Under the pieces are notes generated by a model that was not told the origin of the DNA, did not search any database, and saw only the letters and a program-made list of their open reading frames with translations. Both the position numbers and the translations under genes were made by a program. From Scleroderma bovista (lineage: Eukaryota > Basidiomycota > Agaricomycetes > Boletales > Sclerodermataceae), in the NCBI GenBank assembly GCA_037178675.1, contig JAYMGJ010000473.1, positions 124,001 through 188,000 on the forward strand: DNA of 64,000 bases, in the 5' to 3' direction. Of the stretch, positions 10,726-24,536 are shown in pieces (position 1 is the first letter of the stretch; each line of letters starts with the position of its first letter).

Positions 10726-11612
10726 CTACCTCTTTAGTGACGCAACTGATTTCGATGTCTTTGAAATTGAGACAGGTGATCGTGACCTGTTCTTTGTCTT
10801 TCTCCCTGTCTCTGCTTCGCACGAACTTCGTTTCTTCTGTCGCGCTCTAGAAGACAAATATTTCAACCGCATCTGAATCAGGTCGAGAATGGGCCAACAG
10901 CACTGGAAGGCGTCCAAGTCTGGGAACTTAGCCTTGGCCTATGCATTCTGTGGTTAGTTATGATTATTTGACGAGGTTTAAGCTTACCAGGTTGCACACT
11001 GTATCCAGCGCCTTGCGATCCTGTAGACTGCGACACTTGGTGGTATCCAGGTGGTTTTTTATCGCCTTATTTACCAATCGCTAGGACAGATAAGTGCTAA
11101 TGATCATCAATACATCGATATAAATTCACCTTCAGCGCTTTGAAGCCTTCTTCACCCCAGCCCAATTGCTCCTCTAGGTTATAACCTCCCCGCCCAGGCC
11201 TGCCCGCCTCTCCGCTCGGCTTAGGGATTTTATCACTTGCCTCCTGCTCAGACGCAATAGACGACAAACTCGACTCTGAAGGCGCAGGTGAGCCCTCTGA
11301 ATGCTCAGAATCAGAGCGTGGCAGGTCGATAGTAACTGATTTTTTGCTTCCCGACAGCAGGTGTGTAGGTGTTTTCTCCCTAGGAGTCTGTGCTCTAGGG
11401 GTCCTCGCCCGGGCAGTCTTCACTCTGGCCTCTGCGCTCTCTTGTGTGAGAACGTCCAACTGGGTAAGAGTCATCTCTTCACATGCGCTAATGCGTACAT
11501 GCGAGGTTGGCTGATACGCCATCTCCACTTGAGAGGACAATACAGGTAATACGTGGACAGATTCCTCGCTATTGTAAAATGCGGGGACTGGTCTCGATTT
11601 TGACAATGGCAT
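10726..11612 (-). CDS. Small Ser/Arg-rich protein of an Agaricomycete-expanded family
   Basis: Exons 11612-11130, 11080-10988 and 10938-10726 join in phase to 262 codons plus stop. The first 120 residues are Ser/Thr/Pro-rich with repeated A-R-T-P-R-A-Q-T-P-type segments. The conserved part starts at G-R-P-G-R-G-G-Y-N-L (about residue 138) and continues through G-W-G, an H-L-D-T-T-K-C segment and a K-F-P-D-L-D ... W-P-I-L-D-L-I-Q-M-R-L-K-Y block. I recognise this order from multi-copy proteins of unknown function in mushroom genomes, often near transposons. No catalytic motif is visible. The C-terminus is a basic Ser-rich tail. The foldback element lies about 270 bp downstream. Confidence 0.55.
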
Positions 11613-11950
11613 GGCTGTCGATGAGGGATATCGAATAGGATTGGAGTGGTAAAACTACGAAATTTATGTATCTCTTCTTTTTGTTAGCATTTTCCGCAGT
11701 CTTTATTGTCTCAACTGCAACTTCGCAACGACAAATTTTAATTAATCTGGCCGGTGAGATGTGCTCTATTGTCGTGTCATTTCCCATCGCTTAATTATGT
11801 ATTAGGTGTCGGCACAAGTAACACCTTTGACTAGACAATTGTTGGCGCGATGTTTTCGTTTTCTTCCTTATTGTTGCGATGTTACGCTGTTATGCTAATG
11901 GCTTAATTGCAAATGGGAAAGTTGTTTTTTGCTAGTGATAAAATCTACAG

Positions 11951-14728
11951 GACAAGGAAGAGCAGACTGTCGCCCATAATACCTTCAACGTCGCCTGTGT
12001 GATCCATATGTTTCCTGGACTTTTCACCCAAGACAACCCTTGGTATTCTTCTTGGCACACCTCTTCCGAAGTAGAGGATGCCCAGACCATCCCTACGGAC
12101 ACTCTTTTTGACGACGACATGTCATCTGATCCTGGTGATCATACCAATGGCGCCACCACTCCTACTCACTCTCAGTGGGATCCCTCCCCTTGTGCCCATA
12201 CTCAACCGGACGCCACAGCTTCAATCACTCCCTTCGAACCAGGCCAACCATCAAAATCAAGCAGTAGAAAACGTGTCGAACGAGACTCAGCTGTGGAAGC
12301 AGACCCAGACACTAGCACGGATCCGGACACATCCACAGAAAGCAGTGTACGTACCGGCTCAAATGACGTGATCAATTGCTTATTACGGTGCCTAGGTTGT
12401 ATCAATGCAAACACCTGACAAGTGTCGTCATGAAGAAGTTGATTATTCCCAATCACTGCGAGAAACGCTGCATAACAAGCGGGAGGCCTACGGCAGACTC
12501 CGAACAAAGATGCGGGAACAGGAACAGGTATGTTTGGCTACCAATAATATGCCCCCTGCACACTAACAACCCTCGTAGGCGTTCAAAGAAAGAGAAGTTT
12601 CCCTCCGACAACAACTCCAGCAACAACAAACTATCCTCCAACAACGGTACGAAGGCATGTGTCAAGAGGCGGTATGCACTGTCGTTAGCCAGCAGAGCGA
12701 TGCGGTCACAGGTCTACAGTCCATCTTAAGAGAGAGAGAGACAGAATTGTCAGGGCTTCGTGAAGTGCTCGAGGTAATTCTTTTACCTGCGAATCCTTCG
12801 TACTCACCTCGTTCTCACATACTGGAGCAGAAGATCCAGAGTTCCCAGCAGGAAACTGCTCAACAATATGGTATTCAGCTTGCTGAATTATGCAAGCAGT
12901 TTGAAGTGAGTCGCTAATAATTCACTCGTTTCGGAGTCCTAACATACGCCAGCTTAACTTGCAATCCCAAATTGAGCAGTTGCAAGTCACCAGAACAGCT
13001 GAAATTGAAACCCGCGTACAAGAAGAGATGGCCAAGCTGAGTGCAACTCTCCAGGTATGGCTGAAGCTCAATGGTCCATGCTCGACACTAATATAAATAC
13101 TAGGCAGAAAAAGAGAGAGAGCTAGCTAACATTGACCAGCGCCATTCGCGGTTCAAGAGCCTCGTAAGTTATATTCTGTATTGGTTCCTTGGGTGCTAAC
13201 TATGAAAGGGTCCTACTCCGCACCTCAACACTGACATGGAGTCCCCTTGACTGCAGGAGAAGAGACGGGAAGCCATGGACACGCCGCGCCCCAGCTCACA
13301 AAGGCGTCCTCAGGCTGCTAGGCCATTGTCTCCGCCTTCTACCCCTACTCTAGATGCAATCAAGAGGATCAGGAAAAGTCGTGGGGTCTCAAAGCGGACA
13401 CGGCTCATCCACGTCAATATCGATGTACGCCCCTTTTATATAAAATGTGAATGCGATTGCTAACTCCCATCAAGGATAGTGATGCAGAGCTGTTTGAGGA
13501 ACACGAGGAAGAGAATGAAGGAGGTACTTGCACTCAGCATGACCAGTCTGATGCTCTACCAGGAGTAGTGGATGCTATCACTAAAAATGTAGAGGCAACA
13601 CTCAAAGCCCTTCTCGGTAGCGGAAGCCAGTCAGCAGACGCTATCCTACGAAATTCACGACGAAATCCGCGCCGGAGAAAGCAGGAGAGCTACGAGGTTC
13701 AGCTCGAAAAAGCAGCGGAGCCCAGCCATCACCGAGACTTCATCTTGGTAAAGGCCTACCTTCTTTTCTCGTTGATGCCCTAACACTGCTTAGGGAGAAG
13801 TTCGTCGTTTATTGAAGGACAAGCTTGGGATCACACAGGACGACGAATTCATTACCCACAACCCAGCACATGCTGGGGATGTTCATGCCTATGAATACGA
13901 AGATGGTCCAGCACCTGATACGGACAATATCGTGTTTGATCTGGTGCAAAATTGCTCGTCACCATGGAATCGATTTATACTCCAGTTCCTTCTTCAGGAG
14001 TTGCAAATGTGTTGTGATGAAGGCTGGCCAATAAGGAAAAAGGACAATTACATCGAAGAGATCCTACGACAGTGTTACAAGCGACTACGAACATTGTGGA
14101 GGAACGCTCGACCCAGGCTAACAGCCGAAGGGTTACCTGAAACGCCAAACGAGATCGAGGCCCGACTTGTGGAACGGAAGGAGAAGCTGGGGAAAGAAAG
14201 TAGACAAGCTACGCGTCGCCGTAATGTGCGTATCTTATCTAGTGCTTGGATTTCTTTACTAAAATCATATTTACCTAGAAATATCGTCGCAGGGAAATGA
14301 TTCTCGACAACATCATCGCCATAAAATCAGAAGACCTCGATGACGATCTACCAAGCTGGAAGTGGCTCCAGCGTCTCATCAAAACTCTGGGAGAGGATGG
14401 TATGAGCTCAGAAGAAAGTTCTGTAGAAAATAGTGTTACGAACGTCCTTCGAGTGAAGAATATGGACTGGCGGAGGAATATCGAGAAGGAACTAGAAATT
14501 GTAGACCTTCAGCGGATTATTGACAAGGACATTTTTTCCCCGCAGGGTTCAAGACCTCTCCCTAGGAAGCGTGCACCGGATAACCCAGTGACTTCTCGGG
14601 ACCTGGTAATGGGCTTGCCCAAGGCGCTGTACGACGGCCTGTGGATGTCGGAGCTTAATGAACGACAAAAAGAATCGCTCAAGATCTCGGACGAGAAGTT
14701 CCCGTGGATGAAAGTTGTCGTGGCTTGA
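11951..14728 (+). CDS. Coiled-coil protein of an Agaricomycete-expanded family, at least 11 exons
   Basis: Exons 11951-12346, 12396-12537, 12579-12773, 12831-12905, 12953-13054, 13104-13163, 13257-13424, 13475-13747, 13794-14225 and 14279-14728 all join in phase 0 with good splice sites; an upstream start exon is implied because the first one opens after a CTACAG acceptor. The region coded by 12.4-13.2 kb is a continuous coiled coil rich in Q, E, L and R. The last 300 residues are globular: a P-W-N-R-F-I segment, an L-P-S-W-K-W-L-Q-R-L block, then R-V-K-N-M-D-W-R-R and a conserved end containing G-L-P-x-A-L-Y-D-G-L-W. This C-terminal pattern matches multi-copy mushroom proteins of unknown function. 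Nothing in the sequence shows an enzymatic role. Confidence 0.6.
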
Positions 14729-15761
14729 TCTCAGTAAGTAGTTTGGTTTCCATCCAGTTTACAACGACTGACTACAGCACCAGGTGTTGTATCCCTTGTG
14801 CATACAATTTACACCTTACCTTCCCTCATGTATTATTTGGTGTCAATGTACTAATACCTGACTTGTGACTCAAATGGGGAGATATGTTGGAGCGAGGATT
14901 ATTCTCAATTAAAGGACAGACATAAGAGACTCCCTTTCTAATGTAGGCTGGTCCGGAATGTGATTGGTTGTGATGAGCTTTGGGTGTGAAAAGGATGGGT
15001 GCCCGATGACCGGGCGATGACCGGGCGATGACCAGACGATGATCGGGAGATTAGTTTTGGCCTGTACAAGACTTCAAGTTTATATAATAATATTCTCCTT
15101 GATTTAAATTTCAAAAATAAATTTGTGTCTCGACTCTGGTCAAATTTTCAAGTTTAGGCCGTTGTTTAGGCAACCGCAAAACAATAAGTTCCATTGCAGC
15201 TTAATTGTGAAGACCAAATTTTAAGTCTTCATGTGTGTTCTGTCTGATCTAATACTTAAAATTCACACCAATGTTTGGGACATGACGACACAATAGTGTA
15301 AACTTAGCATTTTCGCTGACGTGCAGACTGTTGACAGTACTTCAAACTCTGTCCATCCCAAAATGTTATCAAAATCTCAAAGTTTTCTCTTTACATTTTT
15401 CACTACATTTTTCCTAGTCCTAAATATTCACTGCCGCGTTGTGTGAAGTGAAAGCAAGACAAGGACGCTATCAGGGCGCTTATCGAACAGCCTCAACGGT
15501 TGACTCAGCAAGGTGCACCCAAATTTCAAAAACGTCCAACAGGCGCAACGAGGCGCAACACGGTGCATTCTGATTCTACTCTGATGAGGCTGACATCCAT
15601 GACGGTATCTAGTTTGTCTTTTGCCAGCACTTGCCATGAAGGTAAGGATGATCATCTCCTCCGAGTGTCCTCCTAAGAAAAGCTAAGTAAACTAAACAGG
15701 CTTGTGACCCAATAGACATCATATCTTGTGTGGCACATTAATCTCGGTCTGACCATTCACA
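14729..15761. other. Intergenic DNA with a short 11-bp tandem repeat
   Basis: No supportable gene is seen. At 15,005-15,047 a unit close to GATGACCGGGC is repeated about four times with drift. The rest is AT-rich spacer. Confidence 0.4.
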
Positions 15762-16277
15762 TGTCACTCCTCTCCGGCTTCTTGCCCTATTTCCCTCCCG
15801 ATCTCCACCCATCACACACATCCATAACTGCGCCGACATCCCAGCAACAGCCCATCTCATAGGTACACTCCTGCGTGCTCCGTCCTCGTTCCGCGCAGCA
15901 TTAGCACAGCTGGAGTTTATCCTGTCAACTGGCGAGCTGGATGAAATCGTGCACAGCCTTAATCTGCCTGCGAGTGCGGGAACGGGTATGTTGGTGATTG
16001 CAGAGCGGATGAGAAGGAAAGATGGGGATGAGGCTGCTTGCTGGAGATCGGGATAGTGTTGCGAGTTTTAGCCTCGTTCACCGCAACCACGGTGGTCTGG
16101 TTGAAGTCCGGTCCGCCCACGGCCCAAGCACCCAAAGTCGTTTCACTCCTTCGTGGTTCCGTCGTGACTCGTTACCTGATCCCTGCGCGTATCTCCCTCT
16201 GCATTTCCCCCACCACATTTCTTACATGGATTCGGCATGATAATGTGCGCGGAACCGGGATGGCCGAGAGTGCGTAA
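15762..16277 (+). other. Possible short gene or gene remnant upstream of ATP23
   Basis: An open stretch reading ...L-I-G-T-L-L-R-A-P-S-S-F-R-A-A-L-A-Q-L-E-F-I-L (about 15,820-15,985) is protein-like, and a second open stretch (16,041-16,277) encodes a hydrophobic segment with L-R-V-L-A-S-F-T-A-T-T-V-V-W. I could not join them with convincing splice sites or find a clear start. It may be a small membrane protein gene or a decayed copy of one. Confidence 0.25.
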
Positions 16278-16476
16278 GAAGGGTAGCTAGGTAGCACAAA
16301 CGACGGTCACTCGAGTATTGGGGAAATGGATTGATTTTTCTGCTACTCTACACGGGCTATATATCTATCAAGTCTTGCAACGTCGGGATAATTTACATAA
16401 TTGAGTGTTCAGCGCGAGCAGAGGGGCAGCAAAGAGCCAAATTTAAGCGCCTTGCCTGTGGCCGTTAAATACCTTG

Positions 16477-17388
16477 ATGAATCCCGACGACAATGACCGT
16501 TCGTTCCAGCGATGGCTGAACAAAGCAGCACGGGTCACTGGTCTCCACACGAGCACAGAAGAGCGACAACGTAACTTCGAACAGCAGAAATACGCACGTT
16601 GTGAGAAGTGGAAAGCAGAACTGCTCAACTACAGTACGTGCTGTCCCTTCTTCCTTATTACTCCTGCATCACGTATATATCATAATGCATCACTATACCG
16701 CGAGCAGGTCCCAAAGTCGTATTCATGCTCAACCACCTCCGTCTGTCGGGCTGCCCCATCCCGCCCTCCAGCATCATCTGTGCCCCGTGCGACCCCACCC
16801 GTTCCGGCGGATTCCATCCCGCAGGTGCAATAGTCCTTTGCCAAGGCCATTTTGGAAGCAAAAAGCATATGGAGGATACCCTTGCACATGAACTCGTGCA
16901 TATGTACGATCATTGCAAGTTTAACGTGGATTGGCAGAATTTGCGGCATCATGCTTGTAGTGAGGTGCGTAGTCCGTGACATGCGCGTGTGCATGGACGT
17001 ATACGTGTATTCGGTGCTGATGAATACGTGGATAGATCCGCGCGAACAGTCTTAGTGGGGACTGTAGATACATGCGTGAGCTGGGCCGGGGATACGTGTC
17101 ATTCTCGAAGCAGCATCAGGTATAGTGTCTGCGCATCGCTCTGATAGCAACTAATGTATACTCTGTTCCCGTGCTCGTGCCTGTGCCCGTTCCCACAGGC
17201 ATGTGTCCGCCGCCGTGCGGTCCTCTCCGTCCGTGCAAACCCAGCATGTCCAGACACCGCATCAGCCGAACGCGCCGTCAACGAGGTCTGGGAGAGCTGC
17301 TTCAGCGACACAAGGCCGTTTGATGAGGTGCGTGTGTCTCCCTGTCCTTGCAGTGCGTGTCCGACGGTGCGTTTGCCAGATCTATTAG
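16477..17388 (+). CDS. ATP23: Mitochondrial inner-membrane metalloprotease Atp23
   Basis: Five exons (16477-16633, 16708-16964, 17036-17119, 17199-17327, 17380-17388) join in phase. The zinc site H-E-L-V-H (HExxH) lies in exon 2 inside [12 protein letters not shown], preceded by C-P-I-P-P and I-x-C-x-P-C segments typical of peptidase family M76. Exon 3 carries [10 protein letters not shown], the conserved block after the active site, and exon 4 the Cys-rich C-x5-S-V-x-A-N-P-x-C-P part. The Cys pattern fits import into the intermembrane space by the Mia40 pathway. In yeast Atp23 cleaves the Atp6 presequence and helps assemble the F0 part of ATP synthase. The last exon codes only Ile-Tyr-stop, matching the usual F-D-E-I-Y end of the family. 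The total length (about 210 residues) is normal. Confidence 0.93.
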
Positions 17389-17557
17389 TATGTACTTAAC
17401 CTAGTACTTATTACCTCGGAACTCCGGATTAGTAGTAGTTTTGCCGTGGGAAACCTAGCAAGTTAGCATCCTCGTGGGAATTGAATTTGCATAAAACGCC
17501 TCCCTTTCTCCTCCTTTTCATTCCGTCGTCGTTCTCGTCGCTCGCTCTCTGCTCATC

Positions 17558-18395
17558 ATGTTCGCCCGACTTTTGTGCGTATCCCGTGCCTACTCATCTT
17601 TGCCGCCGTACTTATGACCACCCCAACAGCACCGCCCTTCTCGCTCTCCCGCTTGTCTTCGCACTCACCATCAACCCGCTCACAGGCGCAACAACAGGCG
17701 GAACAGTCACAATTACTTGGTCGGCAACAAACACTGATCCACCATACTTCTCCATCGAGCTCGTTAATCCTGCTTTCCACAATACGTTTGCCATTGCGAA
17801 TAATGTGCAGACGTCGTTGGGGGAGTTGACTATTCAATTGCCGCAGGTGCCTGTTGAGTGCGTACCATTCCTTGTTACTTCCCCGTGGCTGCCATCTGTC
17901 TCATGCTAATGCATTGACGCGCCCCAATAGCACCAACTACCAGCTCGAAGCTATCAACCCCAGGTAAGCCCTCCCTCCCTCGTCCCTATTCCCTCGTTCA
18001 CCTATCCCTTACTACTCGCACATATAGCAACGTCAACGACATATATTCTACAAGTGCAATATTCAACATCGGCGCACAAACAACTGCAACCAGCTCACCC
18101 ACTTCCACTGCGCCGAGCTCAACCGGGACAGGCACTGCCACTTCTCCCACTACGTAGGGTTTCACAAGTGATTTTGCATGACAGATGGGCTCACCACCGA
18201 TGATACAGCTCCCATGCATCTACTGGAACTGCCTCGGGTACATCTTCTGGATCTGGGACAGGTACATCCAGCACGACAGCTACACCTACGAGCTTCAATA
18301 GTGGTGGGCGTAGCGTCTTCAGCGGTTTCGGCGGGGCTTGGCCTACGGCTGTGCTTGTCTTGTCTTGCGCAGCAGGTGCTGTGCTTCTTTATTAA
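17558..18395 (+). CDS. Kre9/Knh1-like Ser/Thr-rich GPI-anchored cell-surface protein
   Basis: Exons 17558-17574, 17630-17857, 17931-17963, 18028-18153 and 18209-18395 join in phase. The first two give a signal peptide (MFAR followed by a L/A-rich core and an A-L-T cleavage region). Next comes a ~95-residue beta-sandwich domain of the Kre9/Knh1 N-terminal type, with I-N-P-L-T-G, T-V-T-I-T-W, and the closing N-Y-Q-L-E-A-I-N-P-S-N-V. A long Ser/Thr/Gly linker follows, then a small-residue region and a hydrophobic C-terminus (A-V-L-V-L-S-C-A-A-G-A-V-L-L-Y) typical of a GPI signal. The protein is expected at the plasma membrane or wall; family members are tied to beta-1,6-glucan assembly in yeast, though the role in mushrooms is not settled. 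Confidence 0.82.
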
Positions 18396-19326
18396 GCGAC
18401 TCTCTTGAGCGCCCCCCTTTTTCAAGGCTAGATGACAGTGCTTCTTTGGTGCGCTTTTGTTTTGTTTTTGGGAGTTGGGGGCGGTGATGGGTTAGGAACG
18501 GTGGTTGGCTTCAAAACGTTACTCGGCCTTTTCAGAGACTTGCAGTCCTTGATGTTCGAATTATTCTTTCACCTGTGACAGGACAGTAGGACTGGGACTC
18601 TATTTACGTGTATGCGTGCGTACGGCGCATCGGACTTCTTACATATACACGTACTCATGGACTAGATATTTCCATACCGCCTTCCATTCCGTCACCCCTT
18701 CCTTGCCCGATTTCAACTTCTTTTTGTCACTTCGTTCCTTTTTCTGGTAGACGCTGCGACCTGTGTTGATGATGTGCTTGGTGCGTGTTGCTTCGTTAAA
18801 AGAAGTGGTTCGTCTGTACTTTCGCTTGCAGAAAAAAGAAGACTTCTTGTTCGTCGTTGGTGGTGATTCACGGACATGAAGGTGTTAGCACGGAATCAAA
18901 CGTGGTCTTCCATGTATAATCGATAGCGTTGCTTCCATGCCTACTCATTGCTGTTGACCACTCTGCTCAGCGGTGGCCTTGTGCTACCCGATCAATTTAT
19001 TCAGTTATGGTCTGCATGTTGCCCGGTTTGATCAAGCGGTGATTAGGTAGAGTGGTCGAACAAGCAACGAGCTTGGAAAGAACCACCTCGAGCATCAATC
19101 GAACATGGTAACTAGGAGCAATTTCCAGGTTCGAGTTTCATTTTGGGAAAAAAATGGATTCTGTTGCGAGGGGATGTAGCAGTGGTACAACATTCTGATG
19201 CTGGTGGGTGGGGAGGATCATAATCGCAGGCATACCAGTCCCCTGCTCTCTCATTCTCTCTCCTGTCCGTGTCTGCATCTGCATCTGCATCTGCACATCC
19301 CCACCAGAGACGAGCGAGGCCAGCCA
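18396..19326. other. Intergenic region, nothing recognised
   Basis: This spacer holds the 3' ends of the converging GPI-protein and ubiquitin genes. I see no gene, repeat or structured RNA in it. Confidence 0.4.
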
Positions 19327-20880
<1,554 letters not shown>

Positions 20881-23305
20881 ATGTCCGACTTCCATCTCGT
20901 CGATCCCCAAGGATGGGAGTACGATCTCCAGTCTGTGCGCACCCTCCCGATCAAGGCGGGCGCGAATACTGAACACTGACAACTCAAATATCACCCTTCC
21001 AGGTATACTCGGCGTACATGGGCTATTTCCAGTTACACAATGTCCCGTGGTACGTTCTCTTCTGCCATCATCCATTCCCTCCTACACGGGGCCCGCGGGA
21101 CGCTCGCTCACAAGCATACACACACATATGTAACGAATATCGTACAGGCATGACCGGTCATGGGGACACCTCTTCGACACCTTCGAGCAGTTCCTCACGT
21201 TTTCATGGCCCGTTATCACAGTAACAGACATACACACCGGACGTGCACATATCGTCACGCGTCTCACTTCCATCGGGGCATTCCTCAAGATGATTCGCAC
21301 CAGGTACCTTTTCCTCCTTTTCCTCCTTTTCCTCTCCTACTAGCTCCTTCGGGGCGTAGTATATTGGGTATCCTGATCCATCACTCATGCGCACGCACAC
21401 AGATTTGGCGAAACACTTCCCCAGATCGAGAACATGCTCCGTGTAACGCCTTCCGAATCGTCCCACAGACAACTGCGCAAAGTAAGCGACTGGACATCAT
21501 ACAAGAAATTACACGCCACGCTTCCAGCCGTCGCACTCACGACCTTTCGTGCCCGCGTACGCGCCGGAGACCCAGATGCAGCGCGCTCACTGTGGGCAGG
21601 GAGGGATAAAACGTTTGTAGCGGTGGCGTTTACGTGGTCAGAGAGGAATAGCCAATCGTGTCTGGAGTGGGGATATGCTGCCGTGCGATGTGGGCACCTC
21701 GATGCGTGAGTATTCCCGCAGTGCATCCCTTCTGTGCCTTCTTGTTACGTGTTGCTCGTGCGTGCGCTGATGCGTAATTGGGGTGGCCGGGCTCGGTCTA
21801 GATTACGCGTGTGGCCTCCCACCCCGGAAACGAATTACCGGTGAGCAAGTATCCTTGGGTCATGTGCGTGGACAATGTGAAGCTCTCATATGGCTTGACA
21901 CAGAAAAGGGCATTACATCGTAGCCGAGTATGCGGACAAGGTCGTCAACAGGGTGAACCCTACCTACCCATGGCAGGTGCGCATATGCCTGCTCCTTCAC
22001 CCTGGATATGTGGACACTGACCTCGATGCTGGTGCATTGGCTCCTGCAGTATGCAGTGAGTCTGTTAGCGCTTTTCTGCAGCAACTGGTATAACGCGTCG
22101 CATCTACACAGTTTGGTGAGAGCCAGGTGATCCCCAAGGCAAAGCTGCCACGCATTATTCAGTCTGTGTTTAGGTATGTGTGTCCTCTCCGTCCATCCAT
22201 ACCTTACCTTATTCCTCTACAGCAGTATTCTCAGCCCCGACGTGGAGACCTCCGCAAATAATCTTATTCTGGTGGGACACGGCGTAAATGTGGATATCCA
22301 GCGCCTTGAGGAAATGAAAATCAGTACGTACCCACACCATATCCGTTCCGTGTCTGATACCGAAAATGACCGTGTACAGAGTTGCCACACAATGTCCTCG
22401 TAATCGATACTACTGCACTTGAACGTACACTCTCCGGTGCATCTCCACCACAGGCACAGGGACAACCATCATCGAAGAAGTACACGCCACGCCCAAGTCT
22501 CGCAGCGCTGCTGTGCACACTCGGTGTCCAGCCAGCGTGTTTGCTGAACAACGCAGGCAACGACGCGTTCATGGGGCTTTATGCCTTCCAGCGAATGATC
22601 GATCCAGAAAGTGCAGCGCTTCCTGTTCCAACGCCTGCACCGACGAGTACGGCAGCACGGACGTCGTCGGCACATATGGGTGTACCTGGTGTGCCTGTAC
22701 ATCCTGCGCTTTCCCCACGTATGTCTGGGATGCCCGGGATGGGGAGCATGGGCATGGGCATTGGGGGGATGTATGCTCCTGCGCAGTATCTTCCTGTCAA
22801 TGCGCATGGACTGCACGTGCCCCATGGTGTGGGGACAGTACGTGGGGCGGCGGCTTCGCCACACATGAACGGTGTGTACAGCACCAACGCCAATGGGGTT
22901 CACAGCGCCAACGGTGTGGGTGAGATGGGATCGCTTAACAGTCGCACCCCATCTATGCTAGGTCCAGTTTCCCCGTTGATGTTGCCCGTCGCAGATATCA
23001 CAGGCGGAAGGGGAGAAAGGGGGAGTTTACGCGACCGTGATGGTGGCAGAGGGGTCGATGAACTGGGGAGGCGGGGTGCTGGGAAGGGTGCCAGCATGGG
23101 CGCGCGTATGGATCGTGTGTCTGGGTCGAGTTCGGGGTCGGGGTCGGGTACGCCGACGAGCACCAGTACCAGCACCAGCACAAGCGCGGACACTGGCACG
23201 AGCAATACCAACACCAACAGCAATGGCACTGGTACGAAAACCGGCATGGGTGGGAAGAGTGGACTGAGGAAGGTTGCGATGGCTTTGCGGGCCGTTACAA
23301 AGTGA
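20881..23305 (+). CDS. Gfd2/YDR514C-like RNase H-fold (3'-5' exonuclease-like) protein with a 6-nt microexon
   Basis: Ten exons join in phase: 20881-20934, 21003-21050, 21148-21303, 21403-21705, 21802-21840, 21904-21976, 22050-22055, 22112-22173, 22223-22323, 22380-23305. The catalytic-domain pattern starts with V-A-V-A-F-T-W-S-E-R-N (where exonucleases of this fold have D-x-E), continues with G-H-Y-I-V-A-E-Y, F-G-E-S-Q-V-I-P, L-I-L-V-G-H-G-V-N-V-D-I-Q-R-L, the V-L-V-I-D-T strand, and ends with L-L-N-N-A-G-N-D-A-F-M, the usual N-A-x-N-D-A motif. The first acidic residue of the D-x-E pair is replaced here by F-T-W, so activity is uncertain. After the domain there is a 250-residue Gly/Met/Ser/Thr-rich tail with (ST)n repeats. 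Yeast relatives are linked to mRNA metabolism; that role is inferred only. Confidence 0.78.
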
Positions 23306-23856
23306 TGTGGCGGTAGGTATGGGCATGGTATGGTATGGACTTCACATCTCAGCGTTGGACTATGATTTTTTTTAGACGATCATTTTAATCATTTCCTTTT
23401 CATCTTGGATAGTTTTACTTTTACTGGTTTGGCTATTTTTTTTCACTCTCGAGTTCGTTATCGATGGACCGAGTGCTGAATGTACTTAGCTTTATGCCAC
23501 ACACCGCTATTGGATACTATGGATGCAGATACCACATATACATAGGTGCTATTACTCTCCTCGGCCCTCGACTACATTGTCATATATCTCACAAGCATCG
23601 TACCGCTGCACCGATTTGATAGGAAGGCATGTCAGCCGGTCGGGCCGTGCGTGGATCACTAGCACTGGCCATTCACGCGCGCACCACATTGTTCTCCGAC
23701 TCCCATAACTTCGAGCGCAGAAAGTAAACGGATATCCAGGCGCCTCGTTCGCCGGATGCATGTGAATGACCCGCTGCTGAGTCTGATCAGGGCAGAGCGA
23801 GTGCGTAGACCGCCAACATCATATGCGCACACTGCGTTGGCTTAGATAGGTTGGAA
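23306..23856. other. Convergent 3' intergenic region
   Basis: This is the spacer between the ends of the exonuclease-like gene (plus) and the membrane-protein gene (minus). It contains T-rich runs around 23,365-23,445 that could serve 3'-end formation. No gene is seen. Confidence 0.3.
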
Positions 23857-24536
23857 TCAGTACACGCACATTTCCGGAAAGCAGAGGGAGGAGCAGAAAC
23901 AAAACAAAAGAGCCACATGAGGAGAAAGAGCAAAAGAACACGCGCCGCACCTTGTCGTATACAAGTAATACGCAGTCCCAAAACATAAACACGACCCAAT
24001 AGCAAGCAGAGAAACGACCAAGGCGACTTTACGATCTTGTGTCGGTGGTCCCGGCTCGCAGTGTACGTGTTTGTTTGCGTTCGCCATGACACTACTGGAG
24101 TCGCGGCTGAGGGTGAACTCGAAGGCGGGACGGGTGCTTCGCGGTGCGCGCATACGGTATGCGCCTTTCTCGCTTGTGATGGAGGGTGATTGGAAGGCAT
24201 ATCTCGAGGACATTGTTGTGTCTTGACCCTCTTGGAGGCACGACTTTGGTCTCGGACGCGTTGATTTGTTTTGCATTGGTGGGCCGGCCGGTCCGCCTTG
24301 GGCTTCAAACTCCGATCGTACCCATATTGGAATCGAGTCGTCTTCAGCCTGTAAGTATGTCAACGATGTCGATGCCTGTACTCACCCTATGCGGACTACG
24401 TGCAATGGAGAAAATGGAACCTCTCAGGCTCGCAGAACCATGGAACAATATCTGTCTACACTCGTTAGTCGCTCTCGGTTTAATTATCATCTCACACCAG
24501 CTGCAGGTCGGACTCCTCGGTGCATACGGTGACCAT
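23857..24536 (-). CDS. Hypothetical single-pass membrane protein, 198 residues
   Basis: Exons 24536-24498, 24451-24386 and 24348-23857 join in phase 0 to 198 codons plus stop with good splice sites (GTGTGAG/GACAG, GTGAGT/TTACAG). The middle is polar, rich in Ser, Arg and Pro. Residues about 146-168 form a hydrophobic helix (V-A-L-V-V-S-L-L-A-I-G-S-C-L-C-F), and the C-terminus has a second Cys/Phe-rich hydrophobic stretch. I do not recognise the family. A different 3' exon is possible because the tail composition is unusual. Confidence 0.45.
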
